Numbered from the stretch's first letter, positions 13,701 to 28,700 are shown. The stretch is DNA of 64,000 nucleotides from Pyrocephalus nanus (GCA_038380795.1 CM076261.1:7756556-7820555); one strand, 5' to 3'. A program made the numbers and translations. Notes: a model not told the origin generated them from the letters alone.

Positions 13701-16700
13701 TATTCTTTGGGAAACCATATGACATTCTCATTTTATTTTGTTCATATAGAACAAACTCAGCTAGTATTGGAAATTTAGCTGTGGAGAAATGTCAATCAAT
13801 AAGTGTGTAACACTTTATTAGATGGAAAATTAGCTGGCAGCATTAGCTGTAGCGTTATAAAAATGTCTTAAGCAGCACCTGTCAAGAGTGCACAAATAAA
13901 GTGTGGTCTCAGAATTAAAAATAAGTGCAGCAAAGACTTGTTTCTGAACATGGTGAAAATCCTAATGTGGAACAGGAACACATAAGATTAGTCAGAAATG
14001 GTAAAAGCTGGCATATTGGTTGCTTATATTATACCAAGACTGTTCAGTTCATTCTAACCCTACCTTGCTTCTGTTGTCTTCCAAGGTATGTTTGACTTGT
14101 GACTGTGAGGGGCATGAACACCTTTTGTGTATTCATGGTCATTTAATATGTAATGCACTTCTGCTACAGTGGAGCTCCAGTCCTGGACTGGGATTTCTAG
14201 ATGGTACCATAATGCAGACAGAATAATGCATTGAGATGTGCACTGTTCCAGCCCAGTTAGATCTGCATCAATAAAGAAAAGAAAATACCATGTAGTATTC
14301 CAGAGAATAAATACCACATCCCCCCATGTGACTACCCTCAGAGTCATTGCAGAATAGGATCATAGGAAATGCCAGCAAGAGAAATTATCCAGCTCTAGCC
14401 AACAGTTGATATGTATGTGTATATAGATATTCATAAAAAAACGTATTTTCAAAGTGATTATCTAGCTTTACCAAATGAGCAATTTTAAAGAAAAATATCC
14501 TGTGGAATAATCAGTTTTGTCATTACTCAAAGGATATATATTTTTAAGCATCTCTATATTAAACTGGGAATTTAGAATGGAGGGGTTTTTTATTTTAGCT
14601 ATCTGTGAGCCACTTGCCTGTAACTCATAAAACAGTGGGACTCTGGCTTATCACATTGTAAATAGCAGCGTTTTTATTTTCTTTTCATATTTGAAAAGAG
14701 ATGGAGAATTCACAGGTCTTCTGCTTTTCTTCTTTCCGGAAGAGGTCTATAGTGTTAACACCTTTAATATAGGAGGAGGTGGTATAGAAAGCCAGCCAAA
14801 GCACTGGTCAGTCTCATGGGAGCTATAGATAAAATTTCTACATGCTCCTCAGTCACTTAGTAATGTAAGCCTCATTGAAAGTTAATGGGACTTGAAAGCG
14901 CTTTGAACATTTCATTTTGTGAAAGCCAATTTTCACATATAGCAATGTGCAGGCAGCAGGGCATGCTGACTGGCTGGCTCAAAGCAGGTAGGATTTAGTT
15001 TGTGCTTGAAAATCAGCCAATTACTATTCACTCTGCTGTCCCTTGGCTGGTAATGAGAGAAAGCTGTGTTTTTCCAGAGCAAAGGATGCAGTAGAAAGCC
15101 TCTATGTTGCCAGTAGCTGCACTGGGCAGGATAAGTCCCAATAAAGTATTTCAGCTTACTGTATAAGCAGTGTTTTCCTGAAATGTCAAGCTAACAAGAT
15201 TCAATCAGATCTGCTTCTTATTGACAATCCATCTAAGTAAGGAAATAATGAAAAACACATTTTAAATTCAAATCTCAGTCCTGATTAACCCACTGGTTAC
15301 TTACTGTAGAACAGTGTTGCTGCATCCTGTTTTCTTGGGGGTCTTGCACTATAGGGTGGTATCATTGCAAGGCAAAAAAAAAGAAATGGTGGACTAGCTA
15401 CCACTCAGATACAGATTTTGCATATATTTGATGTGCACGGTATATTCTGAAGCCTGGGTTAAAACTAATGTTAGCAGGAAGTGAACAATTTTATTTGCTT
15501 GGGAAATAAGTTCTACTAGAATTTTGTCTTACAAAATGGTCTCTTTTCTTACCTGACTATGAGTTAATTACTGCCTCTGCAAAAAAGTGCCTCCTGTGTG
15601 TGTGATCTTTGAATCTACTAAGATCAAGAAACTGTTAAAATAAGGTCTAAAACTGAGGAGCAGATTTTTTTCCATGCCTCACATGAGAATATCCATAGCC
15701 TCAGGCTTCCTTACTGGCTTAACATACCTATAGGAAACGAGCCTCATTGGGAGTCCATCCACATCTTTGTGTATTTATATTTTTTCCAAGGCAAGAGCAA
15801 TTTCTAAGAAAGTTTTATCAGGAAATCCAGCATAGCTGGGTAATTACAGTATACCCCTGCTGAAGATTATGTAACGAAAATTGTAAGCCCAAAGTTGGAA
15901 GGTGCTTCTCAGCTGCCACCACAGTCAATGCTGTAACACAAAGGAAATAAAGGGATATAAGCAACTTTATGTGGTTTTTTTCCAGCTCGTTACAGGGGTT
16001 TGCTTTAACTTCATTGAGATTCTTTAGTGCATAAAATGTGTGGGGCTGGAATCCACAGAAGCGACAAATAATAATGAATACTGAAGTATGACAACTAGAA
16101 ACCAGCAATTAATAAATAACACTGAAGCATTTATGGCCAAGTTTTGCCAGTAAAAAATGTCTGTTGCCTTTTAATGTGCTAATTGTGACAGTGATAGGCC
16201 TGCAGGAGACTTCAGTAAAAGTGAACAGGTGGTTGGCACTGGGGTATGTTTTACCCTCGATGCTGTTTTAGTTTCTGGAACAGACTTGGGAGGGCTTTAA
16301 TTAAAGCATTAGAAGACATCCAGGTTATATGACCTGGTTTTCTTTCATCATTACATTCTTGAGACCTAAAAATATGAAAGACTTATCTATATGCATTTGG
16401 ACAGCTAGTGGTAAGCAGCAGACCCATATGGTTTAATGATATCTTGACCACAGTTTTATTGCAGATTTCAAAATTATGCATATAATAGGAACATACATAC
16501 TGTGCCTATGAAAACACTCCTGTGTAAGCATTTGAACTGTATATGTTATGGTAGAAAATAAATGTCTAAACTGATTTTGAGGCAAGTTAGGGCAGAAAGA
16601 CCGTATGAGTTTTTTAAGTTTTTATAGCACAGCTTTGTTCTGGATTTGCTGGCTTCCATGGAGGCACTAAACCATTAAGAACTCCCGTAAGTGTGAGTGA

Positions 16701-19700
16701 AAGGTAAATGTATATAATACCATAACTATTCAACAAGCATATGGTGAGGACTGCTCTTGACAAATCAGATGATCAGCAGTTGATCAGATCCTCAAAGAAC
16801 CTTCTATTCAGAAACCAGCTCATTTGGGGAGGGTGGAGATGATCCAGCAACCGCTGCACTGCTGTGTGGCCATGCAGTTACAAAACAATACTGAACCAGC
16901 CCTTTATCTTGCTGGTTGGCTAAGTCAGCACATCTGGAATCTGCACCTTTTTTTTTTTATAGTAAGATGACTATTTTAGATAAAAAGAAGAAGGCAGTTT
17001 ACTTTATGAAAAGGTAGAATCCAATCTTACACTCCTTAGCCTACCCCTGGTCACAGAAAGAGGTTTGCAGAGCTGCTGACCAGTGATGAGCTTTCCATGA
17101 GGTAACTGGGAGGCTAACAGAACTGAACACTCATGAAAGCCTGATCACATAATGATGCACCTGCAAATTTCCGTTGGTAAAATCTTGGGCACATTGCCTT
17201 ATTGAGTAGGGGAAAAATGTATTTCAGTTACAGGATATGTTCTCTTGCCTGCAGTCTGTGAAATACTCTTTAAGTTATCCTACTAACAGCTATGTCTGTC
17301 CCAGATAAGAGGTTTATTAGGAAAATGAGGGTTCTTGAACTCTTTAATCTATTAGCTTTTAGTCTCCTCTCAAAGTATTTTTTCCCTCTCTGGTTTAATG
17401 CTTTCATATGTATTTTAGACAATTTCTGCTATGTAATGGGGTTGGGGTTTTTTGACAGTGTAGTTGCAAAGAGAATCATTGCTTTTGGGCTTGTTGTTGT
17501 TGTTGTTGCCATGCAGCCATATCTCTTAATAAGAAAACATTTACTGAGTCTCAAGTTCATTTTGAATGGAACATAGGTAGTAAAAGATTGAGGGCTAAAA
17601 TGCAGCTCCCTCTAGGGAGGCATATGTGCTAGTTGTCCTTCAGGGGTCAAGTTGTAAGCAGTCACAGTAGCAAGCAGTAGGTTTGGTTTCAGCAAAAAGT
17701 GAAGACAGTTATCATTGCTATTAGAAACTGCAGTAACCATTAGGTGAAGGGACCATTTTATAATCACCTCTTCATGCGGTGTGGTTGCATTTACTCACTG
17801 GGAGGAGGTTTTTTGCACTCTTCTCAAGATAGTGTTTAACTGCTGCAGATATAAGTCTTGCATCTTGTCAGTCCGCTGCCTCTATCAGCACATACTTACG
17901 GCTCCCACTGCCCAAGCACTGTCCCTGGGGAGCCTTTGAAGCTTAAGGGGATCTATGCATTTTCTGCACAATTCTAGCTTTAATATCTATCATTGAACTT
18001 GGTGGACCAAATGTTAGCTTGTGGATTTGACATTCTATGCTAGAAAAAATGTTTTAGAAGCTATTTGTTCCCTGTTTAAGATGCTTTTCTAGAAATTGAA
18101 AAGTTGCCCATAGATTTACAAGTCCTGTGTCTGAGTAAGTATCAGGTACATTTCAAGATTCAGGTTTTACTTGTTTCTTGGTATGTTTGTTTTCTTTCCT
18201 GTATTCTAAGCTAGTTCATCACTTTCAAATTGATCACATATCCCAGTAGCAATACTGGTTGTTCAAACTGGGTCTCACGATAGCAAGCAGAAATAGAGGC
18301 TCTAGAAATCTCTGTGTACAAAAGCAGTTTCCTAAGAGTTTAAGCCATTGTTAAAAGCTGTGTGATGTTCCATTTCCTAATCTGTTTGCATTCCCAGAGC
18401 AGCAACTAACAACTGCTGGCAGTACAACTAGAGGTAGTGATATATACAACCAATTGTTTCTGTTGAGTTTTTTCAATAATGCATTTAATTAGCTAGGGGC
18501 TTGGAGGTTTGACTTCTTTTTCTTATTTTCCTTTGTTTTTCATCTTCTGGTTGCACTATGTTGCTGATTTCTTTTTTTTTTTTTTTCACAGCTGAGATCT
18601 TTGATACCAAGTACTATATTGTGGGGCTAATGGGGTACACTACAGGCTGAGTGTTAGGTAGCAGAGTACCTTCTCTTCAGACCTTCTCCTTCTGCAGGGG
18701 GGCAACTGCTGCAAATAACCTTTCTGCCTGTTGTGCACACGTCTGTTCAGCTGATGCTTAGAACAGTTATAGTCTCTTTCTCTCCCTGCCATGAGTCTAT
18801 GGAATCAAATTGTTCAGTTCTTCAGGACAATAAATCCTCCAAACCTGCCTGGTCTCTAATGTTTTTCAATTCTCACTGGAGACAAGTAATAATTTATTCA
18901 TATGTCAGAAAATAATTTTTAAAATGTCAAGAAGAAAAGAAAAATGGGGTATAGAAGAATTACTTTCTGAAACTTTAAGGTAGGTTTTGGATTGAGGCTT
19001 TTTCTTTCAGTGTCCTGAATGTGAAAGAAGTTTGGAGGCTACATGTAAGAGAGGAAAAGCAAGAAGACATGTGAGAATACATGAGGAGAGCAGGAAATCC
19101 TGTCACGCACTTTTAATTATGATTGTCTTATCATTTGGATAGTAAGATTGAGAAAAGCATACTCAGCATTGCAGAATAGGACATTTCTTCTCAAAGTACT
19201 TTGAGAAACAAGCTTGAAAGACTTGTCAGAGCTCAAGACTTTCTCTGGCCTGAAAAAAATTGCTACTTTTTCCAAAGATTTATTTTTCTTGTAACTTATT
19301 ATCTTTTTCTTTATAGAGAATGATAAATTCAAGTTTGACAGTAATAACTTAATGTTTAGGATCTCTTCCCAATTGTAATTTGTTATTTCAGGGTTTGAAA
19401 TCCAGGAATATTTAAATCGTGACAAAATTATGCTGGCTGTAGCAAAAAAAAAAAATAAATCAGGAATAAATTGTTGCAGGTTATCCCAGAGCTGTCAAAA
19501 AGAAATGACTGTTGCAGAGTAGGGCCCAATTGTCTTGTACCTCAAGTGAATCTCTGGGAAAGAAAACTGAATTAATACATAGAGAGACTTGCTACATTGC
19601 CCCTCAGTTTCTCAAAGATTCTGGCTTCTCACAAGGGGAAAAGAAAACTGCATGGACAGAAGATCTTTTCTTACCTTTCCTGCAGCATTACCAAAAATAG

Positions 19701-22700
19701 ATGAAATTTCTTGAAACTTCACATAGTCCCATGGAAACAGAATGCCGTGGAGCCCTTTAGATTTTCTCCATTAAGCCATAATTCTTGGAGCAATACTGTT
19801 GTTATTTTTGGTCCTTGATCAAACTTAAATAGTAGTAATAAGGGGTCATGAATTTGCAGACTCTTTCTAGGACATTACTCTGGTTAGAACCCTAACCCTG
19901 TTTTTAACAGTGCTCCTTGCAAGATGATAGCAATAGTGATTCCGCGCAGTACTTGTTTGAAATTTGAGAGAAAGGAAGACGCTATACAGAGATTCCTACA
20001 GTGACTAGAACAGTCTCCTTCCTTTTATCAGTAGGAGAGGCTGACACAAAACCTTTCTAATGCTGTTGAGACTTTGGCACAGAAAGCTACATTGAATCCT
20101 ACAATATTAAAACACAAACAAGCTAACCTCTCACTGTAATGTATATTAATTATATTACTGTGACATTCAAAACTGCACTTGGACCATGACTGTATTACAT
20201 ATCCAATACACTTTGAAGGTAGAAGTAAAATACTTACTGTAAATTTCCATGTGATGGAGAGTGTTTTAATTCTCGTCATAATTCAGAAGAAATCTCACAA
20301 AAGTATCTCCTGTTCTGTGCTATTAATTAAAAGAAAAAAAGAAAGGTGTCCAGTTTTGCAGCCACAGCGTTGTCTTGAATTTAGTAATTTCAGAAACTGT
20401 AATTTTAGGTTCTGCTTTTATTTCTGCTTTAAGACCTTCTGGCATTTCTCATGTTCTAACAGTCATAGCTTTCTGTTGTTTTAAATGGCTTTTTCTCCTG
20501 TTACATGAACAACCAAAACAATTAAAGAGAAGTTAGGTGACTGATAAAACCTGTGAAACTTATATGCAGAATTTTTGAAGACAGATAAAATAAGGGGGAG
20601 AATGCATAAGTTATTTAAATGATCTATGCAATTTATGGATGATAAAAATATTGTTTGGAATTTTAAAGTGTTCAGAATTTTAGACTATTATCATCTTTTT
20701 TCTTAAATTTGAGTTCTAATAAGTTATGTCATAGCTGTGGGGCTACTTGCCTCATGATTTGGTTTTGACTTGTCTATAATATCACAGCGTCACAGAGTCA
20801 CAGCATGATTTGGGTTGGATGGGCTCTTCAGATATCATCTAGTCCAACTCCTGTGCCATGATAATATAGTAATAATGTATAACTACATTTTCCACAAAAT
20901 ACTTGATTTCAAGACTGAAGATTTTATTTTCAAAGAGAGCTCAAAGTGCCAAAACATGGATGCAAACTACCCAAATCTGTCAATGTGTGGTTTTGTAACG
21001 CTTTAAGAGTGTTTACTTCTTTACTGAAGGAACATTTAGGTCAATACATTATCCATTTGTTCTCCAATTAGCTGATTTAAGTCATTGCTCTAAATAAGCC
21101 CCTAATTGCTTACTCTAGTGTGACAGTTGGGTAATGGATTCAGTATGGATGTTAAGTTTATAGTTTATATTGTTTATTCTTACTGGCTCAGTGATTTTAA
21201 AGCAGGGCTTTAAAATTGGAATAGTACACCAAACACAAAGGGTGGGGCATGTAGGCCAGAAACAGACAGGACCAGGCATATGCAAAGTGGTGTTGTGGTT
21301 CTCAACATTTTACCTTTCTGTAGCTTTTCCTGTGGGCTGGTACCCCGCTTCATCACGATGCTAGAGGAAGCCCAGCGTGTTCATCTACAAAAGTGCACAG
21401 GTTGTTCAGGAAAGCACTGCAGAGGACTCACTGCCATGGCATGTCAGGTTTCTTTGCCACTTTCCCCACTGTTTTGCAAAGTGATATACTGCAGCAAAAA
21501 AACTGTTTCACTTCAGGAACTAAAGTTTAGGAGCTGGGTTAATTTGATGGATAGTGTGTACTAAGAAAAATATTGGAAACCAGGAAAGGCCACATAGTCC
21601 ATCGAGGCTCATTTCACTCCAAATGCACCTTCCCTAGGTGTATCATCCAATTGTTAAAAAGAAAGAGTAATGTTATCCATTTTGTATAATTCCACTTCTG
21701 GGTATTATGGAGATAAATACCTAAGCACTGGAGAACTAACTTTCTTTCAGAACACTATTTCAGGAGGAAAATACTTAAATGCAGATAGGTGGGATGACAG
21801 AAAAGAAATTGACCGACCCTAAAAGAAAAATATGATGATAGTGATATGAATATATGTGTATAGTCATGGTCTCTCACAGTTCCCCAGAGAGAAGCTTCCA
21901 ATCATGAGACTTTCAGATTGTAACCTTTCATTTGATTTATTGTTTCAGGACCAATGCAGGAGACAATATATGACTTCTGGAGAATGGTATGGCATGAAAA
22001 CACAGCCAGCATAATCATGGTTACTAATCTCGTAGAAGTGGGAAGGGTAAGTAGTTTTTGTACTTAAAAAGATGAAAGACATCCAAGGTGTTTGCTTTTG
22101 GATATTAAATAACAGATCAACAAGATGCTTATATACTAAGTATAGCACATAAAATATTTATGACTACCTGTGCTAAGAGGTTCGTTATCAATTGTTTTTA
22201 AGCATGCCTTGGATGCTTGGCTTTGATAACATTTGCACAATGAAAAAATAACTGATAAAGCTGAATTATGTACAGCAGAATCTGCAAAGACTGCCCAAGA
22301 GAGAAAGTGCCATATCTTTCTACATATCTCAGATATTCCATTTCTATTAAGGAAATCAGGGAATTTGTTGCAGAACAAAGTATGGAATCATGTTTTTTTT
22401 AGAGGGAGGCTAAGGGGATTAATTCTGAAACAGGTGTCTGAGAAAAGTAGTTGAAGTATGAAATTGCTTCATTTTATATAAGTCTAAATCATTCTGGTTT
22501 GTTTGGGGTTTACTTCCTGTAAGCCTCCTGGACTAAACCAGAAAAAATCAGTTTTACTCATTTGTACACTAAATTTGTTTATCAGGAGGTTATCTTCAGG
22601 AGCTGAGTAGTAAAGGAAAGCTTGAGTTACCTGGTTGATGCTGTGTACTTCTCTTTCTTTGCTTGATAACTTCTAAAGTAAGCCTCCTACGCAAGTCTTT

Positions 22701-25700
22701 GTAGCTAATTTTGTTTTCAGCAAGTATTGAATGGAACCTTGTTCTTTGTTTCCCACAACTGTCAAAAACTGAGTCTTTTCATTTACTGCTTTGTCTATGC
22801 ACTGGTGTCTTAATTCTCATCTGGGATGTTTTTTCAAGAGAATTTGCCTGGGAACTTGGCATATAGTTTTCATTTGGAATGAAAAAACCCTGCTTTTATG
22901 GGAAGTACTGCAATTATTGTAAATCGAAGTGTTGAAATCGGTAGTCAAGTGCACACATCTTGGTGTGTGCACTGCATGGTTTTAAGAGATGTTTTTAATT
23001 TCATGCTGGTGGAGTGTCTGATACCCCCTCTGCCTTGTGGCATTTGCATGAGGAGAGAGAGTACTGTTTGTGTGGTATAAGTTTAAGTCCTTTTTAGCAA
23101 GTCCAGTTTTACAATCTCAGTTTATTCTTCAGTATGTCCTTTGTCAACTGATAATATAAATCCTAACATTTATGCTGCCTGTGTGCTCAAGCACATATCA
23201 GGTGCCAATATTATTTTCAGATATAACAAAGATGGGGGTTTTGACTGCAATTAACACCTGCTGCAGGAACACATGTACAGCTAATTTCAGAGACAAAAAA
23301 GGATCATGGAGGGTGCTTCCTCTCAGTCTCTTCAGCAAGGAAGAAGGTAGAAATAGCGGGATGGTCACGTATCAGTTCAAAACAGATGGATTTGTAAGAA
23401 TAGTAAGCTCTCCAGCAAACCTCTTTGTTAAAGCTTTATACACATTTGTAAGTACCCAAGTGGACAACTTAAAAAGGGATGTTTTCAGGGTATGAGTAAA
23501 CAAGCTTGAGAACAAAAATAGCATGCTGCATGAAACCACATACTGTTTTCCTAAAGTCAGTATTTGAAAGCGCCAATTAGAGTGAACTGTCGGGTGTCAG
23601 AAAGGGAGACGCCAGTCTTGGTGCCAGTGTTGGCAGCCTCCACTCTCAGCATTCAGATACACAGCACATTCCCTTAGCAGCAAATAATGGTTTGTGCCAC
23701 CGTGGAGATTTCTTCAGGGTGCAAGAGTCCTAGTGGGATACAGATCTGTGGCTTTGTTGTTTCTGGCAGTGGTAGAAATGACTTTGTTCTCACTTTCTCT
23801 GGAGGCCAGCATAGGTGAGATCGGAGAGCAGAAATTGAAATGAGCTTTTAATGGAAATGAAATTGTATGAGCCACAGAACAATGCAGTCATTCCTCCATT
23901 GGTGTTTTTGTGCCACTCCCAGAGCTGGAACCATCAGCAACAAGGAGGCAAATTACAAACACACCATCTGTCCCGCAGCCCCTAACACAAGCTCGGTGCC
24001 ACCTTGATTAGTAATGATTTTAATGGACCTTTTGGTAGCATTCCTGTAGGGCAAACTTTATAACCTTCCCAAATTTGAGGTTTTGTATTTCAATTGCTAT
24101 TGCTGGTATAAGATCTATAGGAGTCTATTATTTTTATTTTTTTAACTCTGTTGACCCATTATAAGCCAAGGAGGAAAATTCCCTTATATTTTCAGGAAAG
24201 AGGGATATCTATTTAACATGTTTGCCACACTGTGTACAGCCCTCATGAATTAATCATTGAGGGGGCTTATGTGTATTTGTTTACCAGGACTGGCTGGATA
24301 GTCATTAAATCAGTGCTAGGAACTTGCTTCTTGCCCTGGAGCATTATGCATCAGGACTGTTTTAATTGCGGGCGGAGGAATCGCCATGAGGCTGTCCCTA
24401 ATGCAAGCACCTGCTGCAAATGACTCAGTCCCCACATTACCCTCCAGCAGGGTCCGGGTACATCAGCCAATATCTGTCATTATCTGAGGCTCACTTGTCA
24501 AAACCACACATCCCTTTAAGCTCCTGTGTGTTCCAGCGAGGGACCCTTGTCAGTGTTTCTGGCACCTGCAGACTGCTGTGCACCTGGTATTTAAATGGCA
24601 CCGAAATGTGTTTTGATTGTTTTCTCTCTTTAATGAACCCACCTGAGGGACATTTAGCTCTTTATCTAGTAGCCTGTTACCCAGTCACTCACATTTACAC
24701 TGCTTGTGTGGAAATTCAGAACTCACTCGCGCTGTTACACTAATCCATCTGCCAGAAGTCTTATCACAAAATCTGCGGGGCTCCCTAAGGAGATTTTTGT
24801 ACTGATAATTTAAGCTAATGATTTCTAAACATATTTAGTCAGTTTTACGAAGAGCTCATTAGAATGTGACTGTTTATTAAAAATCTAAATGAGGTCTCAC
24901 AGTCATTTAGGAAAATCATTGCTGAGTTGCATGAACAGTTCTTTGATAACAGATGATGAAGCGATGCTTAGTTGAGATTGGCCTAGGTTGACATAAGAAC
25001 TTTTACAAAAAAACCCTAAACAAATAAGCAGCTCTTGAAGCAGCCTCAAAAAAAAAGTCCATGTCTTCATGATGGGTCAACAACTTTCCACTCACAATGA
25101 AGTTCACAAAAATTAAATTACAAGTGGTGTAATATACCTACATTTTTGTCCAAGAATCAGAATTTTCCAAACTGCACACTAACGGGTAAAAAGCATAGCC
25201 AAGAATTAAGACTCATAAAATTAGATCAGTCTGACAACAAGCTATTTCAAAATAATGTATTTTGGATTATATTAATGCAAGAGGCCTCCATGCCCATGTT
25301 TGTAAGTGATAGAGCAACTGAAGATAGTAGTGTAATTTCAGAGAACATCGTTTCCTGAGCAATTTAGCATAATCTGGTGGATTATTCTAGAAGAAACAAA
25401 ACTTTCAGTCCCACCAGTTTAGGGGTGATCAGAAAACAGACACAGGAGAACATCTTGCTTACTCCAAGAGACTGTTCTGGAGTACAAACTCCAAAAGACA
25501 CAACTGGATCTTTCTGTGGAAAGCAATGGGAATGGATCAATGAGTTTACGTACTGGCCAAAGTCTCAGGTTGCTTCTTGTTTTGTTTCAGTGTTTGCACA
25601 CATTGAAGCCTTTTTATCCTCCTTAAAGAGTCATCTTGGGAACATTTAGAATATATTCAAGTGTGCCATCTAGCTGTCACCTCCATCTTTGCTTTTGTTG

Positions 25701-28700
25701 GGCTGTTACTGATTCTTAGTTGGCAGAATCAAACTTGGTGTGTCACATTATTTGTCATTTGTCAGTAGTCGCTTTCTCTCCCACTTGCTTGAGGCAGAAG
25801 AAATTAAGTAGTATCTGATTAATAAATGGTGAAGGGCACTGATGAAATTTAGTGGAGGTGGTTGATAAATAAATGCGGTGCAAGGACTCATGATTGTCTA
25901 TCATGCTCTGTTATATTAAAAGTATTCACAAACAAAATCACTAGAAATAATTATAAAAAATAAAACCTCACCCCAGGAGCATAGTAATTACCGTAATTAG
26001 AGTTCCTCAATTATTATCCAGAATTAGAAAACAGCCAGGGCTAATAGTGTTAATAAGCACACAAAAGACCCAGTTTTTTGAAAGGAAGCAAGGTTGACCA
26101 CAACAGAAGGAACGTGACACAAACAGCGGAAAGAAGGTCAGCTGTAAACTAGTAAATAGCCCCTGTGCCTGCACGCACACCTTGGTGCTACCAAAACAGC
26201 CTCTCACTGCCAGCTTATCTCTCAGGAGTGGTGTGCTTCCCTGATAGCCATTTCACACTCCTCCTGGGTGACATTTCTGTCCCAGCAGCCAGAATGCCTG
26301 TGTCTGCATAGGGGAAAAGAAGGAATACAGTGGTGGTTTAGCTTTTGCTTTGCTTGTTTTACCAGACCTGCGGCTGACATGTTACATATATAGCATTTAC
26401 CTACAGTGCTACAGAAATGTGTAGCAAAACTCCAACTTTTCATGCTTAAAAGCGTATTGGATTCCACATGACAGTGAGGAGATCCATACAATGGTCTTGG
26501 GACAAAGAGGGAATATCTGGCTGGCTAAAAAGCATTCCCTATTTTAAGATAAATGCCGTCAGAAGACAGTTATTCTTCTCAGGAAAGCCTATCAGCGGGC
26601 CCAGCCCTAAGCAGTCTTATGTTCATGTCTTTGGGTGCTCAGGACAGGCAGCCTTGGTCAGCCTTCAAGAGACATTTCTAAAACAGATACAAATATGTTT
26701 CCTTACCAAAAAAATACAGAAGTCTTTAGTAGATGAACTAGATCTTCAGATCTACCTGATGATCCATTTCTGTTTTAGACAGACATTAGATATCCAAGAA
26801 AAACTAAGTAAAGCCCTGTCCAAAGACTTCTTACTTAAAACAGTTTGCAAGAGCAAACCAAAAACTTCATTGGAAATTCTAACAACATAAAATCTGTGTG
26901 AAATTTACAATGGATTTGCTACCTATGCTTAGAATGAAAACAGAATTTTCTAACACAAATCTATTATGAAGCTTGCACTTATGCATTCTACAACTTTTGA
27001 GAAACTTCCATGCAGAAGAACCCTATAATAAACTCAAATTGTGTTTAAGATTCAGATCACCCAATACAGTGATCTTGCAGAGGTGAAACACAGTGGCTCC
27101 TCAGCACATCTCACAAACAGCACATTTGTATTTAGTATAAATGGAGGAACACTCTGTCTAATTGAAACTGCCTCTAAATGTAATAAGCCAAATTACCTAC
27201 ATTGGAATTAATTCAGGATACTGGTGTTAGTGCTCCTTAGGAGATGTGCCAAAGAGTTTGTATGCATACTGGTAACTAAAATTTCATTTTAACTTTTCTA
27301 CTGAAATAAAGACACCACATATTGTAAATAAGAGAGGAAAAGGTTGCTATATGAATCCATTCCCTACCTCTAGGTAACTCTACTCTCAGCTTCTTAAATC
27401 TATAAATAGTTTCCTTCCCCATCTATAGAAAACTTTTTCTTAAACATGTTTGCCCCAAAAAAAGGGACTTGTTCTTATGGTGCATAAGCACATGGGTTTA
27501 TATTCTGTCGTCATACTTTCGATTTCACCATAATTCCAGTATCTCTTATTGGATAGACTACAGTTTATGCTTTTACAGAGTGTCGATGGGAAAAACACAA
27601 AACCAATCAAACGTTGAATTCAGAGAACTCTTCTAGTCGTAAAAACAGATTTCAGCTTTCTAGACTTCTAAGCAGAAATAACAAGTTTACATTACTGCAT
27701 TATGTATAGTAAGGGAGGAGCTCTTAGGGAAAAGTTGGACATTGTTCTTCAGATAAGAGAAGGAAGGACTCTTTGCAATCATATAATAAAGATGTCCCCA
27801 GATTAGCAATGTTAGCATCATCAAAAAGAACATCAAGCTACAAGCGTTCATGACTGTCCCATGTCACTCCAAGCAGACATGGTTTCAGCATTCTCGTCTC
27901 CAGTAAAAGCTATGTTTCAAAGAATGTTAATCAACAGAGATTAATATCTTAATGCTTACTAATCCTATTGAGATAATTCACTTTGAGAAATAAATAAAAG
28001 AGGTTTAAGGATACACAAATGCAGTGACCCCCTTGTTGGACTAGCTGAAGTGCTGCCAAGGAGTAAGATGCAACTTTAAGTGCATTTTGCAAAAAGGTAG
28101 GGCTTCAGGTTCTTTGAAATGTCAGGGCTAGCAAAATTGCTTCATAACTGCAAGTTTTCTCACCTTAGCAGTCTCATGAAATTGTCTCCCTGTAAGGGAA
28201 GAAATATCCTGGAGGCACTGACACAGTTTTACTTCACACAGTAAAATAACATGGAGAGCTTTCTAACCTGGCATCAGCTGATCAGGTTTTAGAAACAGAA
28301 TGCAATCCGCTAACTGGGTGGTGCTCTGTGCTCAGCTAATGGCATGATTTTGCTCTTGGAATGGAAGCATGTCTCAGAGCACAGGCTGTTCTGCTTGATG
28401 TAGGCACATCAGGTCTTTGGAGCAGAGGATCTGAGAAATATACCCATGATTTCACAGTTGTATCAGGAATTAAGATAGGCTGCGAGGAGCTCCAGCTAAT
28501 CCTGTAACCATTGTTCATCTTGGCATAGGACCACCCTTCTCATGTGTTCTGTGCTCAACCTTTTTTCCTCCAGGGCTGTACTAAGGTGCACAAAATTGCC
28601 TAAACATAAGCAATGAAATGGAGAGCATTCATATTTGGTATGCTGGTATTAACAATGGAGGCAGGAACACTAGAACAGCTTTACCTTGGGCTACCTTTAC

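Larger units (their letters stand above)
4573..21948 (+). other. PTPRK: PTPRK intron, 17.4 kb
   Basis: This is the longest intron in the window. It holds a CR1 fragment near 7020-7168 (+), a TTG microsatellite at 17491, a T tract with CACAG at 18572-18591 and a CR1 fragment at 20781-20862 (-). The rest is AT-rich sequence with no recognisable gene. Many short ORFs are present but none shows a domain or GT-AG frame continuity with the flanking exons. Confidence 0.8.

Noticed and set aside
26468..26890. 140-codon + strand ORF in the 12.5 kb intron
   Set aside because: No recognisable domain, no splice continuity, no promoter or coding-like composition; the length is within chance for 64 kb of AT-rich DNA.
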